Source: CAZOVK01 sp964583165 (GTDB lineage: Bacteria > Bacillota > Clostridia > Lachnospirales > WRAX01). From it: DNA of 28,093 nt. The stretch spans positions 1 through 28,093 of the forward strand of contig CAZOVK010000028.1 in assembly GCA_964583165.1 (NCBI GenBank). The letters are read 5' to 3'. Of the stretch, positions 8,431 through 16,403 are shown one piece after another. The translations under genes and the position numbers were made by a program. How positions within the stretch are numbered: position 1 is the first letter of the stretch; each line of letters starts with the position of its first letter. The notes under the pieces were generated by a model. The model was not told the origin of the DNA. It searched no databases and worked only from the letters and a program-made list of their open reading frames with translations.

Positions 8431-8437
8431 CGCCCCC
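8415..8437 (+). terminator. Weak candidate terminator after cspBA
   Basis: GGGGGC (8415-8420) and GCCCCC (8432-8437) can form a 6-bp GC stem with an 11-base loop that contains the cspBA stop codon. A T-rich stretch follows (8446-8460). The stem is short, so read-through into the peptidase gene is possible. Confidence 0.4.
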
Positions 8438-8511
8438 TCCCCTCGTTCTTTTCTGTTCTTATAATACACGGCACGCATAATTTAGTATAAATACTATTAT
8501 GGGAGATGGAC

Positions 8512-9234
8512 ATGCAGCGCGTGATTATCGCCGTTCTTTGTGTTGTGGTTCTGGCTCTGGGCTTTAGCAGATATGCGCCGGGGTTGATTTCACGCGCCGA
8601 ACGCACAATCTCCCGCTCAATCGGAAAAATGCGTATAGATAAACTCACATACGGCTATAACGAAGTAAGTGGGCGTTATGCGTCTTGCCTTTACGCGGGT
8701 TCTGACAGCGAAAACGCGCAACGGGTTGTAAACATGATAGACTTCTATTTGCCGTTTCTTATGAACGATTTTGGTATTGACGATACAGAAACCGTAACAG
8801 TTGCGTTATTTGAGAATAAACAAACCCTAGCCCAAGCTGTCGGCGCAACACCAGAAGATGTTTCGGGCGCGTATATCGCGGGTTATATCTGCCTGTTAAG
8901 CCCGTCCGCATGGGCGACAACACCCACGAGCCGCCGTTATAAACAAGAAGGCCCCGTGATTCACGAACTCACACACTATGTAATGGAACAGGCGGGCGGC
9001 TACAAGAATTTCGAACGCTGGTTCTCGGAGGGCATGGCTCTATACTATGAACAGAAATATACGGGCATGGAATGGCGGGCTGATTTGTCAGAGGACTGCA
9101 AGAGTATAGAATATGAAGAACTCTTGAACTTCGACAGACTCGATTCACAACTCGCCTATCGCCGCGCCTATGAAATTGTCAGAAACTATGCCGTCATTAA
9201 AGGTGAAAACGCTTTACAGGCACTATTGAAATAG
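8512..9234 (+). CDS. Membrane-anchored gluzincin metalloprotease (peptidase MA-like)
   Basis: This is a zinc protease-like protein of about 240 residues. An N-terminal hydrophobic segment (RVIIAVLCVVVLALGF) anchors it, so the catalytic domain probably faces outside, or the intermembrane space in a forespore. The zinc motif is HELTH at residues 151-155, counted from the start at 8512. The third ligand is E173 in WFSEGMALYYE, the arrangement of gluzincins and the peptidase MA family. GGGAG (8501-8505) is well spaced for the ATG at 8512 and too close for the in-frame ATG at 8506, so I prefer 8512. It follows the germination operon by 80 bases. The substrate is unknown. The C-terminal region is short for a family in which about 300-500 residues are common. 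Confidence 0.8.
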   Translation: MQRVIIAVLCVVVLALGFSRYAPGLISRAERTISRSIGKMRIDKLTYGYNEVSGRYASCLYAGSDSENAQRVVNMIDFYLPFLMNDFGIDDTETVTVALFENKQTLAQAVGATPEDVSGAYIAGYICLLSPSAWATTPTSRRYKQEGPVIHELTHYVMEQAGGYKNFERWFSEGMALYYEQKYTGMEWRADLSEDCKSIEYEELLNFDRLDSQLAYRRAYEIVRNYAVIKGENALQALLK

Positions 9235-9254
9235 TTTAAGAAATTTGGTATAAT
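9226..9254 (+). promoter_or_regulatory. Strong sigma-A promoter with extended -10
   Basis: TTGAAA (9226-9231) and TATAAT (9249-9254) are separated by 17 bases, with TGG just before the -10 (extended TGn element). The -35 overlaps the end of the peptidase gene. It sits 30 bases before the hydrolase start and probably drives the hydrolase-Mur ligase operon. Confidence 0.75.
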
Positions 9255-9284
9255 ATTCTTGTAAATTTTGTGAGGTGATTTTGG

Positions 9285-10055
9285 TTGTTAAGTGACATAG
9301 AAGGACTCCGCGTGGCGTACGAAACCTATGGAGAGGGCACGGCTTTGCTCATTCTTCACGGCTGGGGCGCGAACAAGGGCGTCATGCGCGGCATAGCAGA
9401 GCATCTTTCAAGCCGCTACCATACAATCGCGTTGGACTTCCCCGGTTTCGGTGAGTCACCTGAGCCGCCCGACGCGTGGGACTTATCTGCCTACGCGGAT
9501 TTCGTGTTCGGATTTTTGCGTGCGCAAAACATAAATGAGGTAGTTTTACTCGGTCATTCTTTTGGCGGGCGCGTTATTATAAAGATGATGGAAAAACTTT
9601 CGCGCGGTGAACAAACACTCACCGTTAAAAAAATCGTTCTGACAGACGCGGCCGGTATAAAACCCAAACGCACATTCAAACAAAACATTCAAATCCGCGC
9701 GTATAAAACGGGCAAGGCGTTTTTACAAAGCGGTATCGGCAAGGCCCTGTTCCCGGGCAAGTTAGAGGATTTACAGTCGCGCTCCGGCTCGGCTGATTAC
9801 CGCGCCGCCACGCCACTTATGCGACAAGTGCTTGTGAAGGCCGTCAATGAAGATTTAACGCCCGTTCTTTCATTAAATACAGTCGAAACACTGCTAATCT
9901 GGGGCGAATTAGACACAGATACCCCACTTGTTCATGGTCAGACTATGGAGCGGCTCATGCCTAAGGCGGGTCTGGCTGTCATTAAAGGCGCGGGACATTT
10001 CGCTTTCATAAATCAGCCCGCGCTGTTTTATCGTATACTAGACGCGTTTTTATAA
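9285..10055 (+). CDS. Alpha/beta hydrolase
   Basis: This 256-residue serine hydrolase of the alpha/beta fold is cytoplasmic by sequence (no signal or membrane segment). The triad is readable: S92 in the nucleophile elbow GHSFGG, D210 in IWGELDTDTP (D212 is an alternative), and H238 in GAGHFAFINQP. The oxyanion loop is LHGWGANKG, and DFPGFGESPEP follows as in epoxide hydrolase and esterase relatives. The start is TTG at 9285 with GAGGTG upstream. The only earlier in-frame codons lead to a stop at 9276. The membrane Mur ligase starts 11 bases after it, and Ddl follows. Linkage suggests a cell-envelope substrate such as a lipid or an acylated or peptidyl precursor, but that is inference. Confidence 0.85.
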   Translation: MLSDIEGLRVAYETYGEGTALLILHGWGANKGVMRGIAEHLSSRYHTIALDFPGFGESPEPPDAWDLSAYADFVFGFLRAQNINEVVLLGHSFGGRVIIKMMEKLSRGEQTLTVKKIVLTDAAGIKPKRTFKQNIQIRAYKTGKAFLQSGIGKALFPGKLEDLQSRSGSADYRAATPLMRQVLVKAVNEDLTPVLSLNTVETLLIWGELDTDTPLVHGQTMERLMPKAGLAVIKGAGHFAFINQPALFYRILDAFL

Positions 10056-10066
10056 AGGGTGATATT

Positions 10067-11611
10067 ATGGCATGGTTGGTTGTGTTCGCGCTCGTTCTGC
10101 TGTTTGTATCGGCGGCGTTTCCTGTTTGGTATTATACGCATATGTTTCAGCTCAACGCCTATAAACCCCATTGGCAGATGAAATTCAATCTGCGCGACAG
10201 AAAATGGGTTTTTATGGCGGGGGTTTTGGCGCTCACACTTTCGATTGGTTTACTCGTGCCGTTTATGGGCGCGAGTACATTGGCTTGCGCGGCGGCGGCT
10301 TCTTATCTGATTTTCCGTGAAAAAAAAGTCAAAATCAAACTCAAAGTCACAATGCGGATTTGGCGGCTTTGGGCTACTTTTGCTGTGTTTAATGTTGCTT
10401 TGCTGGTTGTGTTCTTCCTTTTATCAAACATCTGGTTTGTTATAGGCTTTGGTGTCCTTTACGCGCTTATCCCATTCACGCTTCTGTTCTGTAATATCCT
10501 TAATAAGCCTATCGAAAAGTCCGTGAACAATCATTACATCAATGACGCGAGGCGCATACTCGAAAACTCTCCGAATCTGAAGGTCATCGGCATAACGGGC
10601 AGTTACGGCAAAACTAGCACGAAGTATTTCTTGACACAATTATTGTCAGTAGCCTATGAAACCGTTATGACGCCCGAAAACTATAACACAACCCTCGGCG
10701 TAGTCCGCACAATTCGTTCATCAATCAAACCCACAACAGAGATTTTCGTCTGCGAGATGGGCGCAAGAAATGTCGGAGATATAAAAGAAATTTGTGAACT
10801 GGTGAAGCCCACATACGGTGTTCTGACCTCCATCGGCCCCCAACACCTAGAAACCTTCGGCTCAATCGACAATGTAATCAAGACAAAATTTGAACTGCCT
10901 GATAGTATAATTGACGGAATGGCGTTTCTGAACTTCGACAACACATATATAGCCAATCATAGATACGAAAAACCGTGCATTACTTATGGTATGGAGAACG
11001 AAAACGCGGACTTTCGGGCTGATTGCATAAGATTTTCGGCTGACGGTATGACCTTTACGGTCACGAATGCGAAAAGCGGTGAAAGCCAGAGCTTCACGAC
11101 AAGACTACTCGGGCTTCACAATATTCAGAACATCACGGCGGCTGTTGCCGTGGCTGTTCACCTCGGTATTCCCATGAAGAAACTGGTCGCCCCCATCAGA
11201 AAACTTACGGGCGTTCCGCATAGGCTTGAGTTACGCCGCGTCGGGAACCTCGCGATAATAGACGACGCATACAACTCGAACCTCACGGGCGCAATGTCCG
11301 CGCTGGACTGTTTGAGTGGCTTCCCCGGTACACGCATACTCATAACCCCGGGCATGGTGGAACTCGGCGATGCGCATTATGAGCAAAACAACCAGTTCGG
11401 CGCATATGCGATGGGACGCGCCGATGTCGCGATACTTGTCGGCAAACAACAAACGGAACCCATTTTCGCAGGGCTCGCAGAAGCAGGCTTTGAAGCGTCA
11501 AAAATCTACATTGTTAAGAGTTTCAACGAAGGATTCACGCTGGCTCAAACACTCGCGGCGAACCAAACAGCCGCGGTTTTGATAGAGAACGACTTGCCCG
11601 ACAACTACTAG
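10067..11611 (+). CDS. Membrane-embedded Mur ligase, MurF-like
   Basis: This is a 514-residue ATP-dependent ligase of the Mur family with an unusual membrane domain. Residues 1-150 contain about four to five hydrophobic segments (near 1-21, 48-82, 103-122 and 125-147). They replace the usual MurF N-terminal domain that binds UDP-MurNAc-peptide. The central ATPase domain starts at about 170 with the P-loop GITGSYGKTSTK (K182), then NYNTTLGVVRTI, CEMGARNVGDI and SIGPQHLETFGS. The C-terminal domain has the MurF-type DDAYNSN, followed by PGMVELGDAHYEQNN. The protein ends in ENDLPDNY. Canonical MurF adds D-Ala-D-Ala to the UDP-MurNAc-tripeptide. Without the UDP-binding domain, and with membrane helices, a lipid-linked or membrane-presented acceptor is a reasonable guess. 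It sits between a hydrolase and ddl, the source of D-Ala-D-Ala. Confidence 0.85.
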   Translation: MAWLVVFALVLLFVSAAFPVWYYTHMFQLNAYKPHWQMKFNLRDRKWVFMAGVLALTLSIGLLVPFMGASTLACAAAASYLIFREKKVKIKLKVTMRIWRLWATFAVFNVALLVVFFLLSNIWFVIGFGVLYALIPFTLLFCNILNKPIEKSVNNHYINDARRILENSPNLKVIGITGSYGKTSTKYFLTQLLSVAYETVMTPENYNTTLGVVRTIRSSIKPTTEIFVCEMGARNVGDIKEICELVKPTYGVLTSIGPQHLETFGSIDNVIKTKFELPDSIIDGMAFLNFDNTYIANHRYEKPCITYGMENENADFRADCIRFSADGMTFTVTNAKSGESQSFTTRLLGLHNIQNITAAVAVAVHLGIPMKKLVAPIRKLTGVPHRLELRRVGNLAIIDDAYNSNLTGAMSALDCLSGFPGTRILITPGMVELGDAHYEQNNQFGAYAMGRADVAILVGKQQTEPIFAGLAEAGFEASKIYIVKSFNEGFTLAQTLAANQTAAVLIENDLPDNY

Positions 11612-11620
11612 ACCTATTGT

Positions 11621-11716
11621 GAAACCTACGCTTTTGTCTTTTTATTGTAGGTTTCGCGAGTAGGTTTCCTGCAGTTCTACTTTCTTGCGGAACCCGCTTT
11701 TTGGGTTTCGCAAGAA
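11621..11716 (+). promoter_or_regulatory. Structured leader upstream of ddl with competing hairpins
   Basis: Four segments can pair in sequence. Segment 1 (11621-11629, GAAACCTAC) pairs perfectly with segment 2 (11647-11655). Segment 2 extended (11650-11660, GGTTTCGCGAG) pairs with segment 3 (11684-11694, CTTGCGGAACC) through 11 pairs including two G-U. Segment 3 also pairs with segment 4 (11703-11716) to give a stem of about 14 bp with a GCTTTTT loop. The 1:2, 2:3 and 3:4 options are mutually exclusive, like an attenuator. GTAGGTTTC also repeats directly at 11660-11668. No U-tract follows the last stem, so it is not a standard intrinsic terminator. A Shine-Dalgarno (GGAG, about 11735) follows. 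Confidence 0.5.
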
Positions 11717-11750
11717 CTCTATTGATTATATTAAGGAGAGAAAAGAAGCA

Positions 11751-12935
11751 ATGATTAACGTAGCAGTATTTTTCGGCGGTATGAGTGTCGAACACGAGGT
11801 CAGTATCATTTCGGGGCTTCAAGCCGCCGCCGCGCTCGACCGCTCGAAGTATTACCCGATACCCGTTTACATCGCGAAGGATAAGCGTATGTTCACGGGT
11901 GACGAGTTGTTCGACGTGAAGAACTACACAGACTTGAAAGCACTGGAGCAGAGGGCACAACAGGTCATGCTCGTCAGGTATGACAATAAGGTTTTGCTTG
12001 CGCCTTTCCCACAAAAGCTGTTTGGCGCGAAGCCTATTGAGGTAGATTTGGCCTTGCCTGTCGTTCACGGCGCGAATGTAGAGGACGGGAGTTTGTCGGG
12101 TTTGTTTGAAAGCGTGAGTTTGCCATACGCATGTTCTGATGTATTATCAAGCGCGGTATGTATGGACAAAAATGTGACTAAGGCTGTTTTGTCTCAACAA
12201 GGTTTGCCTACCCTGCCCTGTTTGGTTTTTGACTATGAAGAATACGCCGAAACGCCCGAAACCCAAATAGAGTCAGCGACCGAATCATTCGGCTTTCCTG
12301 TAGTCGTGAAGCCGATAAATCTTGGCTCGAGTGTGGGCATATCGATTGCGCGTGACAAAAACGCGCTAAAAACCGCGCTGGAATATGCCTACGAGTTTTG
12401 TTCACGCGTTATTGTCGAACCCGCTGTCACGAATTTGCGCGAAATCAACTGCGCTGTATTGGGCGATTATCTCTATGCCGAACCATCTGTTTGTGAAGAA
12501 CCGTTTGGCGGCGAAATTTTGTCTTATGCCGATAAATACCTAAGCGGCGGCGGTAAGAGCGAAAAGAGCGGCATGGCAAGCACGAAACGCCAAATCCCCG
12601 CGAACATCTCTGAGGAACTCACGAAACAGATTCAAGACATGGCCGTTAAGGCATTCAAGGCGTGTGGCTGTCTGGGCGTTGTCCGTATTGACTTTTTGTA
12701 TGATGTGGATAAGAATCAAGTCTATATCAACGAACTGAACACCATACCCGGCTCCCTCGCGTTCTACCTCTGGGAAGCCACTGCGAAACCGTTTAGGCTC
12801 TTGCTTGACGAGATGTTGCGCCTTGCCCAAAAGCGTGAACGCGAAAAGCTCACGACCCGCACGACCTTCGAAACCAATATATTAGAAGGTTTTATCTCGG
12901 GCACGGGCACGAAAACGGGCAAATACGGGCAATAG
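11751..12935 (+). CDS. ddl: D-alanine--D-alanine ligase
   Basis: This ATP-grasp ligase joins two D-alanines in the cytoplasm to make the dipeptide that MurF adds to peptidoglycan precursors. The sequence opens with VFFGGMSVEHEVSIISG, the Ddl N-terminal signature. PVVHGANVEDGSLSGLFE, FPVVVKPINLGSSVGI and the metal-binding end follow: D314 in VVRIDF, and E328 and N330 in INELNTIPGS. At 394 residues it is slightly longer than typical (300-370). A polar C-terminal tail accounts for the difference. The open frame extends upstream to 11685, but GGAG lies before the ATG at 11751 and homology begins at MINVAVFFGG, so I use 11751. D-Ala versus D-lactate or D-Ser preference was not resolved. Confidence 0.93.
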   Translation: MINVAVFFGGMSVEHEVSIISGLQAAAALDRSKYYPIPVYIAKDKRMFTGDELFDVKNYTDLKALEQRAQQVMLVRYDNKVLLAPFPQKLFGAKPIEVDLALPVVHGANVEDGSLSGLFESVSLPYACSDVLSSAVCMDKNVTKAVLSQQGLPTLPCLVFDYEEYAETPETQIESATESFGFPVVVKPINLGSSVGISIARDKNALKTALEYAYEFCSRVIVEPAVTNLREINCAVLGDYLYAEPSVCEEPFGGEILSYADKYLSGGGKSEKSGMASTKRQIPANISEELTKQIQDMAVKAFKACGCLGVVRIDFLYDVDKNQVYINELNTIPGSLAFYLWEATAKPFRLLLDEMLRLAQKREREKLTTRTTFETNILEGFISGTGTKTGKYGQ

Positions 12936-12968
12936 AACAGCCATAAAAAACATAAGGAAGTGAAACAA

Positions 12969-13958
12969 ATGAAGAACATAGCCGTTATCGGCTTCGGGAG
13001 CTGGGGTTTGGCGCTTTCGACCTTACTCGCGGGCAAGGGTCACAATGTGACTGTGTGGGGGCGCAATAAGGAAAAGGTAGAGGCCGTCAGAACCACACGT
13101 TTGACTGACGAATATCTGCCCGGCATAAGGATTGACGACAGCATAAACATCACGAACGACCTAAAAGAAGCGGTGAACGGCGCGGAGATTCTCGTTTGTT
13201 CAATCGCGTCACAGGCGCTTCGTTCCGTTCTCGCGCAAATCGCGCCGTTTTATAATGGGCAGATTGTCGTAAGCACGGCAAAGGGTATCGAGGACAACAC
13301 CTTACTCTTGCAATCACAAGTAATTGAAGAAATGCTTCCGTCTTCGCGTGTGGTGGCGCTTTCCGGCCCGTCACACGCGGAGGAAGTCGCGCGGAAACTC
13401 CCGACAACCTGTGTCGTGGCATCACACGACCCGGAAGTTGCCCACTTGATTCAGGACGTGTTTATCACGCCTGTTTTTCGCGTCTACACAAATAACGACA
13501 TCTTAGGTGTTCAACTCGGCGGGGCTCTCAAAAACGTCATATCACTTGCGGCTGGTATCTCAGACGGCATGGGATATGGCGATAACATCAAGGCCGCGCT
13601 TATGACACGCGGTATTGTCGAAATTACGCGGCTCGGTGTGGCTATGGGCGCACAAGAAAAAACGTTTAGCGGGCTGTCGGGCATTGGCGATTTGATTGTG
13701 ACATGCACAAGTCAACATTCGCGCAACCGTCGCGCGGGGTTTTTACTGGGACAGGGTAAGAGCCTAGAAGAAGCGCTTGAAGAAGTACACATGGTAGTTG
13801 AGGGCGTAACGACAGCGCGGGCGGCGGCCGGTCTATCCGAGCGTTATGGCGTGGACATGCCCATTACCTATGAAGTCAACCAAACCCTGTTTGGCGGAAA
13901 GAACCCACGCCAAGCCGTAACTGACCTGATGACACGTGACAGAACAACAGAAGTCTGA
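12969..13958 (+). CDS. gpsA: Glycerol-3-phosphate dehydrogenase [NAD(P)+]
   Basis: GpsA reduces dihydroxyacetone phosphate to sn-glycerol-3-phosphate, the backbone for phospholipids. The 329-residue product has the Rossmann motif VIGFGSWGLALSTLLAGKG, then STAKGIE, ALSGPSHAEEVA, and the catalytic K188 in GGALKNVISLAAG. IGDLIVTCTSQHSRNRRAG forms the C-terminal helical domain. GTG at 12960 opens the same frame but overlaps the AAGGAAG Shine-Dalgarno. The ATG at 12969 is correctly spaced and gives the usual N-terminus. It lies 33 bases after ddl, so it probably belongs to the same transcript and links lipid and wall precursor supply. Confidence 0.95.
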   Translation: MKNIAVIGFGSWGLALSTLLAGKGHNVTVWGRNKEKVEAVRTTRLTDEYLPGIRIDDSINITNDLKEAVNGAEILVCSIASQALRSVLAQIAPFYNGQIVVSTAKGIEDNTLLLQSQVIEEMLPSSRVVALSGPSHAEEVARKLPTTCVVASHDPEVAHLIQDVFITPVFRVYTNNDILGVQLGGALKNVISLAAGISDGMGYGDNIKAALMTRGIVEITRLGVAMGAQEKTFSGLSGIGDLIVTCTSQHSRNRRAGFLLGQGKSLEEALEEVHMVVEGVTTARAAAGLSERYGVDMPITYEVNQTLFGGKNPRQAVTDLMTRDRTTEV

Positions 13959-13990
13959 CCATAGCGGCACATAATTACTTTATGTAGTCA

Positions 13991-14019
13991 TTGACAATTT
14001 CAATCAAATGTTATAAAAT
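13991..14019 (+). promoter_or_regulatory. Candidate sigma-A promoter of the first chemoreceptor
   Basis: TTGACA (13991-13996) is exact. TAAAAT (14014-14019) has one mismatch and a 17-base spacer. An overlapping TATAAA at 14012-14017 would give a 15-base spacer. It lies about 40 bases before the ATG at 14061. Confidence 0.6.
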
Positions 14020-14060
14020 TAGTTTACCTGTACGTAAATCTTACATGGGGGCGGGTTGCA

Positions 14061-16304
14061 ATGTTGCAATTAGTCAGACTTTTGGGGATAAACAAACGAC
14101 TTTCTCTATCATTTGGTATACTCTCACTTTTGATATTCGTTATCAGTTTCTACGGTCTTCAAGGAGCAGCACAACTTAATAATACTATTAACGTATACGC
14201 CGACAAAATGTTACCCGAGGTCAACACCATGTGGACCCTACGTCGCAACATGCTGTCAGCTGAGCGTTACATGTTACTCGCGGTAGTCGCTGACCAAAAA
14301 AAGGACATCCAAAGTAATGTGGATTTGTCTAACACCGACTTTGGGGCGACCATGCACTATTACGGCATCCTCAATAACATGATTAGCGAAGACCCGCATT
14401 ATGCTGACCTCATTAAGAAACTGGGCGATAATCTTACGATACTCCAGAGCGTTCACTTTAAGGCGCTTCAATACGCCTCTTCCGGTGTCGATAAAGATTC
14501 GTTTGATTATGTGAGTTCTACATACTCAACGGCGTTTAACAATGCCGCGAACTGCATAGTCGCGCTCTCAGAAGCTTTTGATAAGACCGCCGAAGGCTAT
14601 CAGGAAATCGCCAATAAGCAGAAATTGACTACATTCAACACGATATTCTTTGTGGGCGTTGGCTGTATACTCTTTGCCATTACCACGTCACTGTTGATTA
14701 CGGCAAGTATCAGAAAGCCGCTAAACCGCATCCGCGCGGGCGCGAAACGCCTTGCAGCCGGTGATTTGTCAGAATCCGTCATTGTTGACGGTAATGATGA
14801 ATTAGGGCAAGTCGCCAAAGCCATTAACGACGTAAAAGACAGCGTGAGCTTGCTGGTCAGCCGCATATCAACACTGACACAGGAGTATGACGAGGGCAAC
14901 AACGAAGTCCAGATGAATGCCGAGAACCTTGAAGGTGAATATGGCTCACTTGCCATTGCGATAAACAACATGGTTACCATGTTCCTGTCAGAAACGGCCG
15001 ACATTTTAGAAGCTTACGGCTCACTTGGCAACGGAGATTTCAAAGCAATACTGCGCCCCATGCCCGGTAAGAAGGCCATGGCTAACCAGAAATTCTATGC
15101 GGCTAAGAAGAATATCCAGAGCATATCGGGCGATATTGAGCGCATGATTCAATACGCTATGGATGGTCAACTCGAAAAATCAATTGACGAAACGGTCTAC
15201 GCAGGTGACTGGCGTAAGCTTGCGCTGGGGTTAAATACACTTATGCGTAACATCAACACGCCCATTGTCGAGGCGAACAGTGTATTATCGTCGCTATCAC
15301 GCGGAGAATTCGGCGTAAATGTGTCTAACCAGTATAAAGGGCAGTTTGCGCAAATGAGTATCGCGTTCAGAACCATGGTAACGACAACGCGTTCATACAT
15401 AAAAGAGATTTCTGACATACTGACGGCTGTTGCTTCGGGTGATTTGACTGTTGAAATCAACCGTGACTATGTCGGTGAGTATAACCATATCAAATTGAGT
15501 ATCCACAATATCGTTCATAACCTAAGAAAAACCGTCGGTGAGGTCAAGTCAAGCGCTGCAAACGTAAACTCCGGCTCTTCACAAGTAGCCGCAACGGCAA
15601 CGAGCCTTGCACAGGGCGCGACTGTACAGGCAGAGAGTATCGACAAGCTGAACCGCGCGATTGAACGTATAAACGGCAACATGTCAGAAACCGTCGGCCG
15701 CGTCAAACGCGCACAGGAAACCTGTAAATCCAGCATGGAGAGTGCGCATACGGGTAATGACAACATGCGCGAACTGCTTGAATCTATGGTAGGTATCAAA
15801 CGCGCCACAGAGAATATCAGCCACATGATAACAGCCATCGACGATATTGCGACACAAACGAACCTCTTAGCTCTCAACGCGTCTGTCGAAGCCGCGCGCG
15901 CCGGGGATAAGGGCATAGGTTTTGCCGTTGTTGCCGAGCAGGTCAGAAGCCTCGCGACACGCAGTCAGCAAGCCGCCAAAGAAACAACCGCACATATAGC
16001 CGAGAGTGTGAAATGCGTGAACAAATCTGCGCACTTCTCACAGGTCACAGCCGACGCCCTCGCTTCTATTGTCACGAATGTGACCGCCATTGACGAGCTG
16101 ATTGACACAATCAGTGTTCAAAGCGCCCAACAGGCGGAGGAGTTGAACGGCATAGGCAGTGGTCTTGACCGCATAGACGGCGTATCACAGAATACATCCG
16201 CATCTTCGGAGGAATGCGCGGCGGCGGCAGAGGAATTGTCCAGCCAAGCGCAGATTATGTCCGAAATGGTGTCACGTTTCATTACAGAAAAGGAAGAGTT
16301 CTAA
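14061..16304 (+). CDS. Methyl-accepting chemotaxis protein with 4HB sensor and poly-HAMP array (copy 1)
   Basis: This 747-residue transmembrane chemoreceptor signals to a CheA/CheW complex. TM1 (about 18-36) and TM2 (about 194-214) flank a helical extracytoplasmic domain of the 4HB_MCP type (MLPEVNTMWTLRRNM near its start). A canonical HAMP follows TM2 (RKPLNRIRAGAKRLAAGDL). About four further HAMP-like repeats come next, recognisable by GNGDFKAI, DGQLEKSI, RGEFGVNV and SGDLTVEI. The C-terminal signalling hairpin has its tip around 594-630 (DDIATQTNLLALNASVEAAR, GFAVVAEQVRSLA). No CheR-docking pentapeptide is seen at the C-terminus. A GGGGGCGGG ribosome-binding region precedes the ATG. No che kinase genes lie nearby. 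The ligand is unknown. Confidence 0.93.
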   Translation: MLQLVRLLGINKRLSLSFGILSLLIFVISFYGLQGAAQLNNTINVYADKMLPEVNTMWTLRRNMLSAERYMLLAVVADQKKDIQSNVDLSNTDFGATMHYYGILNNMISEDPHYADLIKKLGDNLTILQSVHFKALQYASSGVDKDSFDYVSSTYSTAFNNAANCIVALSEAFDKTAEGYQEIANKQKLTTFNTIFFVGVGCILFAITTSLLITASIRKPLNRIRAGAKRLAAGDLSESVIVDGNDELGQVAKAINDVKDSVSLLVSRISTLTQEYDEGNNEVQMNAENLEGEYGSLAIAINNMVTMFLSETADILEAYGSLGNGDFKAILRPMPGKKAMANQKFYAAKKNIQSISGDIERMIQYAMDGQLEKSIDETVYAGDWRKLALGLNTLMRNINTPIVEANSVLSSLSRGEFGVNVSNQYKGQFAQMSIAFRTMVTTTRSYIKEISDILTAVASGDLTVEINRDYVGEYNHIKLSIHNIVHNLRKTVGEVKSSAANVNSGSSQVAATATSLAQGATVQAESIDKLNRAIERINGNMSETVGRVKRAQETCKSSMESAHTGNDNMRELLESMVGIKRATENISHMITAIDDIATQTNLLALNASVEAARAGDKGIGFAVVAEQVRSLATRSQQAAKETTAHIAESVKCVNKSAHFSQVTADALASIVTNVTAIDELIDTISVQSAQQAEELNGIGSGLDRIDGVSQNTSASSEECAAAAEELSSQAQIMSEMVSRFITEKEEF

Positions 16305-16403
16305 AAGCACTGACTGAATAGCAAGCTACCGAACCGAATTATCTCATCATAACCCGTCGTCATAAAATTAACATACAAAAATCTTTTAAGGAGAGAACGG
16401 AAA

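Noticed and set aside
8460..8465. TATAAT upstream of the gluzincin gene as a promoter
   Set aside because: No acceptable -35 lies 16-18 bases upstream (the region is C-rich), so I did not call it.
11685..11750. A longer N-terminus for Ddl (22 extra residues)
   Set aside because: The extension translates through the hairpin leader, lacks a Shine-Dalgarno, and falls outside the conserved Ddl start at MINVAVFFGG.
11535..12068. A 177-residue open frame on the minus strand across the end of the Mur ligase and the start of ddl
   Set aside because: It overlaps two clearly conserved genes and the structured leader, has no ribosome-binding site or recognisable motif, and its composition is that of an antisense shadow.
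9285..13958. The envelope gene group as a mobile or horizontally acquired island
   Set aside because: No integrase, transposase, flanking repeat, tRNA edge or evident composition shift was seen. The genes look resident.
13965..13990. Short inverted repeat ACATAA/TTATGT after gpsA as a terminator
   Set aside because: Only six AT-rich base pairs and no U-tract, so it is too weak to support.
15515..15916. A 133-residue minus-strand open frame inside the first chemoreceptor
   Set aside because: It covers the conserved signalling hairpin in antisense. Its serine- and alanine-rich composition is the usual shadow of chemoreceptor coding sequence.
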